From assembly GCA_014379795.1 (NCBI GenBank), contig JACMLC010000182.1, forward strand, positions 1 through 12,205: a stretch of 12,205 nt of DNA, given 5' to 3'. Both the position numbers and the translations under genes were made by a program. The notes under the pieces were generated by a model. It saw nothing but the letters and a program-made list of their open reading frames with translations, did no database searches and was not told the origin of the DNA. Positions within the stretch are counted from its first letter, which is position 1. The number at the start of each line of letters is the position of its first letter. This document shows, one piece after another, positions 6,372 to 12,205 of this stretch. The DNA is from Pyrinomonadaceae bacterium (GTDB taxonomy: Bacteria > Acidobacteriota > Blastocatellia > Pyrinomonadales > Pyrinomonadaceae).

Positions 6372-7889
6372 ATGACAACTCGACTGACAAATCTCTTCGA
6401 GAACAAAAGATTACTTCTGGCGGCGATCATCAGCGTCCTCGTGCTGTTCTCGGCGCTGGCGATTGGCAATGCGATAGCCGAACGCCCGCAGATAGATGAA
6501 GGACTGTTTGCCAGCCCGGGACTGAACCTTGCGACCAGAGGTTTTATGGGGACGACGGTGTTGGAGACGCATAACTCTCCGCTCCTGCGCATAGACCAGA
6601 GAACCTACTGGGTCATGCCCATGTACCTGTTGAATCAAGCGGTCTGGTACAAGCTGTTCGGTTTCAGCCTGCTCTCCATGCGCAGCCTGTCTGCGGCGTG
6701 GGGCTTAGTAGCTTTAATCTCTTGGTTCCTGATTGTCTTCAAGCTTTCGGGAGACAAAAAAATCGCTCTGCTCGCGCTCGTCCTGCTAGGCTCTGATTAC
6801 ACTTTCATCAACAGCGCGGCGATGGGACGGATGGACATGATGAGCGCGGCGTTGGGGGCTGCGGCTCTGGCCGTGTATTTAGCTTTGCGCGAGCGCAACC
6901 TGATGCTGGCGATTCTCTTGAGCCAGAGCCTCGTCGTGCTGAACGGGCTGACGCATCCGAACGGGATTCTGAGCTTTGCGGGGTTGTTATTTTTAACGCT
7001 CTATTTTGATCGCAAGAGCATTGGCTGGCGTCATGTCTTGCTCGCTGCTGTTCCATACGTAATCGGAGCGGCTGGCTTCGGGTTGTGGGTGATGCAGGAT
7101 TACCCTGCCTTCAAATCTCAGTTTATTGATAACGCAGTGATGAAGGGCAGGCTCGGCGGCTTCAAAGCTCCGTGGGTGGGCGTGATACGCGAGTTTACAG
7201 AGAGATACCCGCACGCATACGGCCTCGGCGGGCGTTCCGAGGGACATTCCGGCCCCGTTTATCTCAAGAGCCTGATTCTTGTCGCTTATGTGTTGGGTGT
7301 TGTCGGCGCACTCCTCACGCCGAGCATTCGCCGGAACAGAAACTATCGCGCGCTGTTGATTGTGACGGGCATCTACTTTCTCATCATGGGTCTGATTGAC
7401 GGGCAGAAAGAGACGACCTATGTAGTGCATATCATTCCGTGCTACATGGCTCTGCTGGCCGTGTGGCTGCACTGGTGCTGGACGACGCGCTTTGTGCCTG
7501 CGCCGCTCATCGCGCTGGGTTTGTGCGGCCTCCTCGCCCTGCAAGTCGGCGGCGCGCTCCTGCGTATCAGGCAGGACACGTATCACAGGCTTTACCAGCC
7601 CGCCATAGATTTTCTCAAGCAGAACACGAACCGGCAGACGACCATCATGGGGACTTCCGCGATGGGCTTTGGTCTTGGATTCCCGGATAATTTTGTAGAT
7701 GACGGGCGCTTCGGCTACGCCAGCGGCAAGAGGCCGGACATCATCGTCTTCAGCGAAGAGGCAGAACTCTCGGTGCGTGAGGCGCATGCCTTCTACCCGC
7801 ACCTGCCGCCGTATATCAACAAATTATTGACAGAAGAATATCAGAAGATTTATGAGAACCCGGCTTTTAAGATTTACGCTCGTCGTTAG
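6372..7889 (+). CDS. GT39/ArnT-like membrane glycosyltransferase
   Basis: From the ATG at 6372 the protein has 505 residues. A TTG at 6360 would add four; neither start has a good ribosome binding site. It is a polytopic GT-C protein with about ten hydrophobic helices (for example 14-34, 106-124, 129-147, 155-172, 177-191, 221-241, 298-316, 327-344, 349-368, 376-394). An acidic Asp42-Glu43 pair sits in the first outside loop, right after helix 1 (RPQIDEG). That is the place of the catalytic acidic residues in protein mannosyltransferases and ArnT. GRMDMM (152-157) before a helix also fits the family. Such enzymes move a sugar from a polyprenyl-phosphate carrier to lipid, polysaccharide or protein on the outer membrane face. 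The C-terminal soluble part (about 400-505) is short. Donor and acceptor are unknown. The gene is bracketed by two copies of the CTTTGCG element. Confidence 0.85.
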   Translation: MTTRLTNLFENKRLLLAAIISVLVLFSALAIGNAIAERPQIDEGLFASPGLNLATRGFMGTTVLETHNSPLLRIDQRTYWVMPMYLLNQAVWYKLFGFSLLSMRSLSAAWGLVALISWFLIVFKLSGDKKIALLALVLLGSDYTFINSAAMGRMDMMSAALGAAALAVYLALRERNLMLAILLSQSLVVLNGLTHPNGILSFAGLLFLTLYFDRKSIGWRHVLLAAVPYVIGAAGFGLWVMQDYPAFKSQFIDNAVMKGRLGGFKAPWVGVIREFTERYPHAYGLGGRSEGHSGPVYLKSLILVAYVLGVVGALLTPSIRRNRNYRALLIVTGIYFLIMGLIDGQKETTYVVHIIPCYMALLAVWLHWCWTTRFVPAPLIALGLCGLLALQVGGALLRIRQDTYHRLYQPAIDFLKQNTNRQTTIMGTSAMGFGLGFPDNFVDDGRFGYASGKRPDIIVFSEEAELSVREAHAFYPHLPPYINKLLTEEYQKIYENPAFKIYARR

Positions 7890-7911
7890 AAATTTCGTGC
7901 AGAGATTGGAA

Positions 7912-8163
7912 AGCCACAGAGCCACAGAGGATAGAGCAAGGATAGAAAGCGTAGATGCAGAATCCATATAAATCAAGAGTAGAAACTCTTTGCGCTCTTT
8001 GCGCGATTTATCTTTGCGGTCTTTGCGTTAAAAAAGCCCTTAACCGCAAAGACCGCAAAGAGTACAGACGCCAAGAACGCAAAGAAAAACAGTTGATTTG
8101 TTTCTACCCTTGATTCGCATAATCTATCTTATCTAATCTCTGTGTCTCTGTGTCTCTGTGGCT
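7912..8163. repeat. Nested palindromic element between convergent genes (CACAGAG outside, CTTTGCG copy 2 inside)
   Basis: The outer arms are AGCCACAGAGCCACAGAG (7912-7929) and a CTCTGTG-rich run ending TCTGTGGCT (8138-8163). A middle pair, AATCAAGAGTAGAAAC against GTTTCTACCCTTGATT (about 7970-7985 with 8100-8115), matches at 15 of 16 positions. The innermost part is the CTTTGCG family: CTTTGCGGTCTTTGCG then TTAA, facing TTAA then CCGCAAAGACCGCAAAG, around AAAAGCCC (about 8012-8060). It sits between a plus-strand gene ending at 7889 and a minus-strand gene ending at 8181, so it may act as a two-way terminator or insulator. This 291-base gap holds no gene. Confidence 0.85.
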
Positions 8164-8180
8164 TCTTCTGTTTACGGTTC

Positions 8181-9047
8181 TTAATTTGGCTGCTGATTCT
8201 TCACAAAGACAAACTCATTACACCCCAAGCCGACGCCGCCCGATTTGAGCTTTAATAAAGTAAATCCCCTGTCCCTGTAAAAATCGAAAATCTCTTCCGG
8301 CTGCGCGACCTCGTAAGGATAGCCGCCGACCCAGTCAACCACATCGCGCCAGTGGCTCATGCCGCGCGCTTGATCGTAATGAGTCCAAGTGCGCAGATAA
8401 TTTTGCGGGCGCAGCGTGACGAGCGAGCGCAGCAGGGCTTTGCCTTCGTCGGGCGCGATGGCAAGCATCGCGAAGGGCGTGCGCAGGAATTTCGGCAGCT
8501 CGTTATAAGTGCGCTTGATCCAACGCCAGCGCGTGCTCTGGCTGCCCATGTCGTTATAGATGGCGATAAAGAGCTTGCCGTTCGGCGCGACCGGCAGATG
8601 TGCATTCTCAAGCGCGCGCCACATTTGTCCCGTGTGATGCAGGACGCCCCACGAGTACACAACATCGAACTCGCCTAGAGATTTTAGATAGTCTGCGTTG
8701 AGCGCGGATTCTTCTTCAATCGTCCAATCACCGTCGCCGGGAAAGAAACGCCGCCGCAGCTCAGTCGTGCAGGCGACCGAGTGCGGGTCAAAATCAAAGG
8801 AATGCACGCGCGCTCCCAGACGCCGCGCGGCGAGGCTGAAGAGGCCGCTCCCGCTGCCGATGTCAAGAAAGCTTTGGCCCGCGAGGCTTTCGACTTCGAG
8901 CATTCGTTTGAGCGAGTTTTCCGCCTCGACGATTCGCTGCTCGTTCAGCAGCTCAAGAAAACGCGCCCAGTTTTTTCCGAACTCAAAGCGTTCCCCGCTT
9001 GAGACCTCGCTCGCGTGCGAGCTGATGTTACCTGTCATCTCGTTCAT
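8181..9047 (-). CDS. Class I SAM-dependent methyltransferase
   Basis: The 288-residue protein has a Rossmann methyltransferase core at about 55-165. Motif I is LDIGSGSGLF (61-70), the acidic residue after strand 2 falls in FDFDP (84-88), and FDVVYSWGVLHHTG (127-140) is the post-I/motif II region. This resembles the UbiG-like Methyltransf_23 group, common in cell-surface glycan clusters. It should methylate a small molecule, lipid or sugar using S-adenosylmethionine; the substrate is not evident. The C-terminal half (170-288) is rich in Trp, Tyr and Arg and is probably the substrate cap. The start is ATG at 9047, with a second ATG three codons in; neither has a clear ribosome binding site. A 201-base gap with hairpins separates it from the beta-helix gene upstream on the same strand. 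Confidence 0.88.
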   Translation of the reverse strand: MNEMTGNISSHASEVSSGERFEFGKNWARFLELLNEQRIVEAENSLKRMLEVESLAGQSFLDIGSGSGLFSLAARRLGARVHSFDFDPHSVACTTELRRRFFPGDGDWTIEEESALNADYLKSLGEFDVVYSWGVLHHTGQMWRALENAHLPVAPNGKLFIAIYNDMGSQSTRWRWIKRTYNELPKFLRTPFAMLAIAPDEGKALLRSLVTLRPQNYLRTWTHYDQARGMSHWRDVVDWVGGYPYEVAQPEEIFDFYRDRGFTLLKLKSGGVGLGCNEFVFVKNQQPN

Positions 9048-9061
9048 AAGTTTAAAGCAAT

Positions 9062-9220
9062 CTGCTGAAGCAGTATGTGCTATGTAATCAAAGTTTTTGA
9101 ATTGCCTCCAGCTTTAGCTGGAGGTACAGGCAACAAAAAGATTTTGGCTTTAGCCGAATTCATTCGGCTAAAGCCGATCAATTCTTGCTGAATCTGTCCA
9201 CTAGCTGAAGCTAGTGGCAA
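9062..9220. repeat. REP-like array of four short hairpins
   Basis: Four perfect hairpins lie in 160 bases: CTGC-TGAA-GCAG (9062-9073), CCTCCAGC-TTTA-GCTGGAGG (9105-9124), a 13-bp stem starting GGCTTTAGCC with loop TTCA (9146-9175), and CCACTAGC-TGAA-GCTAGTGG (9198-9217). The second and fourth are also embraced by TTGCC/GGCAA and TTGC/GCAA. Their shared style (AGC-TTTA/TGAA-GCT) suggests a dispersed family such as REP sequences mobilised by tyrosine transposases of the RAYT type; no transposase is in the window. They could attenuate transcription between the two minus-strand genes. Confidence 0.8.
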
Positions 9221-9248
9221 TTTATTAAAACCTGGAATCGCGCTGCCT

Positions 9249-10802
9249 TTAACGGCTCTGGCCGACTGTTGCGGGGTCTAAATTCGCGCCGATGTCCGCG
9301 CCGTTCGTCCCTGCTTTTTTGAGCATGCTTTCCGACTGAAGCCTGAAATCGCCGCCCTCCATGTTGACGAATTTCAGCTGCTTGAAGGAGACCGGATAGA
9401 CGTTGCGGTCTCTGTAAGTATGCGCCTCGCCGCCGATGATCGCGTTGTAGGTGACACGGCCACGCGGGAAAAAAGTATCAATCGAATCCTGTCCCGGACT
9501 TCTGCCGTCGCCGAAAAAGCCGTACGCGTTCTGCGCGATAATATTGTGGCGAAAAACAAAGCCGGTGATCGGCCCGCCGTGCGCGATGGTGATGGCTCCG
9601 GTCGTTTGAATCGTATTGTTCTCAATGACGAGGCCGTCCCAAACCGCCGCTTTCAAAAACTGTCCGTCGCCTCCCCACTTCTGGCCGTTAATATCTTCAA
9701 AGACATTGTTGCGGATGGTGAGACGATGCCCGCCCTGCGATTCCCCTCCATGCAGGTTGAGCGCGCCGCCCGCGCCGCGCACGATATTGTTGGTAACCTC
9801 GACATCCTCGACCCGCGCATGCGCCCCGCTATCGGAGGCGGAGGTGAAGACAAGGGCAGTCCCGGTCTGCCCGCTGGCCCAGTTGTTGGTCATCAGGTTT
9901 CTGTCAATAATCACTTTGCGTGCGTTCTTCAACTCCAGATGATTTTTGACGACCCATCTATCATCACGCCAGTGGAGCGGCTTATTGAAATGATTGCCGC
10001 GCACAACGATGTCCGTCGGAGTGACTTGCAAGGGCGAGTTCGCGCCGCCGAATAACACTCCTTCGGAGGCAGCTTCGATGTAGTTGTTGATAATCTCAAA
10101 CGGCCCGTCGCCAGCCCATCCGGCCATCGCCTGACTCTCTTCGCCTTTGCGCTTAATCTCCGCGAAGTGGCTGTTGATGACGCGCAGGCTGCGCCCGTTC
10201 AGAGCGATGCCGCGACGCTGGCCTTCGGTCGGGTGGCCATGAATGTAAACGCGGTCAAACTCGATATGATGCGGCAAAGCTTCAAAGCTCTTCTCATCGG
10301 TGGTGCCGAGAGTAATGATGTTGCCTGCGCCTTTGGGAGTCGGGCCGAACTCGACTGCGATAAAGCGATAATGATGCGCGCCATTGGTGGCGGTCACGGC
10401 TGATTCGCCCGGAGTGTCAGAGACAATCTTTGGCAGCACGGAGCCGTAGCGAGCGGGGTCTATCCGCTCATTTGCCGCAGGCAGTTGAGAGTCCGGCGCG
10501 GAAGAACGAATCGTGATGTAGTCGTTGCCGCTCTTGTTGGGAAGATTGAGCGCGCCGCGAAACGTGGCTCCGGCTTCGAGTAGAATCGTGTCGCCCGGTC
10601 GCGCCCGCTCAAGCGCAGCCTGCACATCGCCTTTGGCCTTGACGGTAATCGTATTGCCGCTCACGACGACGCGGCGGCTGCGCGTCTGCTGCGCGAAGAC
10701 AAACACCAGACCCGCGACCAGCACAATCGCGGCCAGCGCCAGCAGCATCCACTTCACAGGCCACTTCTTCGAGTTTCTGCTCTTTCTTCTTTTTCTTCTC
10801 AT
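9249..10802 (-). CDS. Membrane-anchored right-handed beta-helix repeat protein
   Basis: The 517-residue protein has a basic N-terminus (MRRKRRK) and one hydrophobic helix (about 16-37). It is therefore an inner-membrane anchored or secreted protein with the bulk outside the cytoplasm. DVQAALERARPGDTILLEAG (59-78) is the typical opening of pectate-lyase-like folds. Repeated strands with Asn ladders follow: FEIINNYIE (235-243), IVVRGNHF (265-272), VIIDRNLM (297-304), VEVTNNIV (334-341), LTIRNNVF (361-368), LVIENNTI (391-398) and FVFRHNII (415-422). Such proteins bind, cleave or epimerise polysaccharides. No catalytic triad can be assigned by eye, so an enzyme activity is not claimed. AAGG lies eight bases before the ATG and supports this start. 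The location fits a role in handling exported polysaccharide. Confidence 0.85.
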   Translation of the reverse strand: MRRKRRKSRNSKKWPVKWMLLALAAIVLVAGLVFVFAQQTRSRRVVVSGNTITVKAKGDVQAALERARPGDTILLEAGATFRGALNLPNKSGNDYITIRSSAPDSQLPAANERIDPARYGSVLPKIVSDTPGESAVTATNGAHHYRFIAVEFGPTPKGAGNIITLGTTDEKSFEALPHHIEFDRVYIHGHPTEGQRRGIALNGRSLRVINSHFAEIKRKGEESQAMAGWAGDGPFEIINNYIEAASEGVLFGGANSPLQVTPTDIVVRGNHFNKPLHWRDDRWVVKNHLELKNARKVIIDRNLMTNNWASGQTGTALVFTSASDSGAHARVEDVEVTNNIVRGAGGALNLHGGESQGGHRLTIRNNVFEDINGQKWGGDGQFLKAAVWDGLVIENNTIQTTGAITIAHGGPITGFVFRHNIIAQNAYGFFGDGRSPGQDSIDTFFPRGRVTYNAIIGGEAHTYRDRNVYPVSFKQLKFVNMEGGDFRLQSESMLKKAGTNGADIGANLDPATVGQSR

Positions 10803-10861
10803 CGCTTCAACCTTGTCCCGGCTCGCGCCGGGCGCACAAGCTATTAAACCACTAACGAGCG

Positions 10862-10891
10862 ATTATTTTCGAGAATACATTTCAAAGTAAA
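10862..10891 (-). promoter_or_regulatory. Candidate promoter for the beta-helix gene
   Basis: On the minus strand TTTACT (10891-10886, 4/6 to TTGACA) is followed after 18 bases by AATAAT (10867-10862, 5/6 to TATAAT). It lies 60 bases upstream of the beta-helix start. If real, the beta-helix gene can be transcribed separately from the DUF218 gene, from which the 10898-10990 palindrome separates it. Confidence 0.4.
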
Positions 10892-10897
10892 GAATCA

Positions 10898-10990
10898 GCC
10901 ACAGAGACACAGAGACACAGAGTCAAAATCAGGTAAGGAGGTCGCGGCTGCTATCTTCATAATATCTCTGTGTCTCTGTGTCTCTGTGGC
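10898..10990. repeat. 25-bp perfect inverted repeat of CACAGAGA units
   Basis: The arm at 10898-10922 (GCCACAGAGACACAGAGA and onward) is the exact reverse complement of 10966-10990, with a 43-base unrelated centre. It belongs to the same family as the outer arms of the 7912-8163 element. It lies between the stop of the DUF218 gene (11007) and the start of the beta-helix gene (10802). A transcript would form a very stable stem without a following T-run. Confidence 0.88.
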
Positions 10991-11006
10991 AAATGTTTGA
11001 AACGGG

Positions 11007-11636
11007 TTAATAATTCAACCGGTAATAGACGAGCTTGAGATATTCGCCGCCGACGAATCTCCACCCGCTCGGGGTGAGCCACCAGATGGAGGGGCGCGGC
11101 GTTTGTTGCCCGGTCGGAGGCGATTCCATGCCGATTTCAATATTGCTTCCATTAAAGACGCGGCGCAGAGTCCACAACGCGCGGCGCGTATGATAAGCCG
11201 AAGTCACAATCAAGAGCGAGCGCAAACCGCTCCGCGCCGCATACGCGCGCAGCTCGACGGCTTCTTCGTGAGTGTTTGAGAGCGCGTGCGGTATCTCTTC
11301 TATCGCCTGCGCAGGGACATTGAGCCGCAGCAGTTCCTCTCTGGCGCGCTCGATAAAAAAGGGGTTGCGCTGCTTGGCGTTTGACCAGCCCCCTTGTTGC
11401 CCGTCGTTGGTCAAAATAATTTTGGGCGCGCGTCCCTCGCTGTAAAGCTCCGCCGCGCGCTGCGTGCGCTCGATGTAAGTGGCAGAGCCGCTCAAGACCA
11501 CCAAGGCATCCGCGCGCTCAAGCGGCGCACGCACCACCAGCGCAAAGCCAAGCCCCCACGCCAGCAAAATCCATGCGGCCAACGCGAACAAGACCACGCG
11601 CAAAATTTTCCAGCGACGGCTCACGAGTTCTCTCAA
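11007..11636 (-). CDS. DUF218 (YdcF/SanA/ElyC-like) membrane protein
   Basis: The 209-residue protein has one N-terminal membrane helix (about 12-34) and a DUF218 domain (about 43-185). Family signatures are DALVVLSGS (43-51), RAPKIILTNDG (69-79), NTHEEA (121-126) and VTSAYHTRRA (144-153). Members such as SanA and ElyC affect envelope barrier function and peptidoglycan or polysaccharide precursor lipid use; the chemistry of the family is poorly defined. A TTG at 11636 overlaps the TGA of the preceding methyltransferase gene by four bases, pointing to coupled translation. A GTG at 11624, preceded by GAGAG, is a plausible alternative that would shorten the protein by four residues. Company with methyltransferases and a beta-helix protein supports an envelope-polysaccharide role (inference). 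Confidence 0.87.
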   Translation of the reverse strand: MRELVSRRWKILRVVLFALAAWILLAWGLGFALVVRAPLERADALVVLSGSATYIERTQRAAELYSEGRAPKIILTNDGQQGGWSNAKQRNPFFIERAREELLRLNVPAQAIEEIPHALSNTHEEAVELRAYAARSGLRSLLIVTSAYHTRRALWTLRRVFNGSNIEIGMESPPTGQQTPRPSIWWLTPSGWRFVGGEYLKLVYYRLNY

Positions 11637-12205
11637 GAAGTCTTTGGCTCCGGCTGTTTTTTCAAGATTGAAATGATAGTCGTTCTAAAACGCTTTAACG
11701 GTTCGGTCATCAAAGCTCTAATCCAGATTAGCTCCAACACGGCCAGCGGCGGGATGACGGCAAAGATGGCATCCGATACCAGCATCTTTGTCTTCAGCAC
11801 TTCAAACCCCGTGCGCCGCGCCACGTCGTCAATCTCTTTTTGTGTGTTCGCCTTGTAATGCGTCTCGAACACATCCTCTTCTTGTCTACCGTCCAAGACG
11901 TAAGCCAGCTTATCTTTGAGCGCGCCCGGAACCATGCGCGCCATGATCGTGGCGTGCCCCAGATTGTTCGGAGTGTGAAAGATAAAGATGCCGCCGGGTT
12001 TTAAGATCCGGTTGATCTCCTGAAACTGCGTGGCCGGGTCATCCAGATGCTCGACGACCATGTTGGCCGTCACCAGCCCGAAAGAGTTGTCTCGAAGCGG
12101 CAGGCTAGTGATGTCACCCCTGATTCTTAAAGAGATGTTCTCGTGATTTTTCAGAGAGCCGAGCGAGTAATCAACCCCGACCACCATCCTGCATTTTTCA
12201 ACCAG
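11633..12205 (-). CDS. Class I SAM-dependent methyltransferase, 5' end outside the window
   Basis: The reading frame is open to the right edge, so 190 C-terminal residues are seen and the true start is beyond 12205. An ATG at 12187 exists but lies inside the Rossmann fold, because VVGVDYS is the second strand with its acidic SAM-ribose residue; motif I must be upstream. Next come GDITSLPLRDNSFGLVTANM (30-49 of the visible part), VEHLDD and ILKPGGIFIFHTPN (67-80), typical of the Methyltransf_11/UbiE-like group. The C-terminal part has a hydrophobic stretch (about 146-166), then Arg/Lys-rich residues, and may be membrane-associated. The stop overlaps the DUF218 start by four bases. The substrate is unknown. 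Confidence 0.9.
   Translation of the reverse strand: MVEKCRMVVGVDYSLGSLKNHENISLRIRGDITSLPLRDNSFGLVTANMVVEHLDDPATQFQEINRILKPGGIFIFHTPNNLGHATIMARMVPGALKDKLAYVLDGRQEEDVFETHYKANTQKEIDDVARRTGFEVLKTKMLVSDAIFAVIPPLAVLELIWIRALMTEPLKRFRTTIISILKKQPEPKTS

Noticed and set aside
6993..7802. Minus-strand open frame of 269 codons inside the GT39 gene
   Set aside because: It is a shadow of the membrane-helix coding frame; the product is charged and motif-free.
9420..10055. Plus-strand open frame of 211 codons inside the beta-helix gene
   Set aside because: It is antisense to a frame with repeated Asn-ladder strands and has no start signal or family likeness.
12185..12187. ATG at 12187 as the true start of the partial methyltransferase
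   Set aside because: It falls inside the SAM-binding fold after motif I should have occurred, and the frame stays open to the window edge.

Overview
The window looks like a chromosomal locus for surface or extracellular polysaccharide in a bacterium of moderately high GC content. Three families of intergenic palindromes stand out: CTTTGCG/CGCAAAG repeats, CACAGAGA/TCTCTGTG repeats, and short hairpins with TTTA or TGAA loops. Together with the gene content they remind me of Acidobacteriota, perhaps Blastocatellia. That is an impression, since no rRNA or marker gene is present. No tRNA, CRISPR array or insertion-sequence transposase was seen.

Layout. Positions 1-460 hold no convincing gene on either strand. 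On the minus strand they hold two cyclic-di-GMP-I (GEMM) riboswitch aptamers: one complete (about 338-458) and one cut by the window start (1-50). They belong to a leftward transcript whose main gene lies outside the window. A minus-strand promoter (525-553) suits this transcript. A plus-strand promoter (547-576) overlaps it, the two sharing a palindromic -35 region, and may serve the rightward genes.

Rightward genes (772-7889): a 720-residue fusion of a medium-chain dehydrogenase and a Gfo/Idh/MocA oxidoreductase; an AsnB-type glutamine-dependent amidotransferase; a GT4-type glycosyltransferase that overlaps asnB by one base; and a GT39/ArnT-like membrane glycosyltransferase. Leftward genes (12205 to 8181): a class I methyltransferase whose 5' end is outside the window; a DUF218 (YdcF/SanA-like) membrane protein overlapping it by four bases; a membrane-anchored right-handed beta-helix protein; and a second class I methyltransferase. 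The two sets converge near 7.9-8.2 kb on a large nested palindrome.

How they may work together (inference). The fusion oxidoreductase could modify a nucleotide sugar or uronate. The AsnB-like enzyme could amidate a sugar acid or a precursor. The GT4 enzyme would add sugars on the cytoplasmic face and the GT39 enzyme would add a lipid-linked sugar outside. The methyltransferases would decorate the product, and the beta-helix protein would bind or trim polysaccharide outside the cell. The c-di-GMP riboswitches beside a polysaccharide locus fit c-di-GMP control of the biofilm or surface state, but their direct target is off the left edge.

The strongest unexpected signals are the spaced pair of GEMM aptamers and the repeat landscape. 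Two copies of the CTTTGCG element, with an identical 16-base right flank, bracket the GT39 gene. A 25-bp perfect inverted repeat, a palindrome abutting asnB and a hairpin array fill most of the other gaps.
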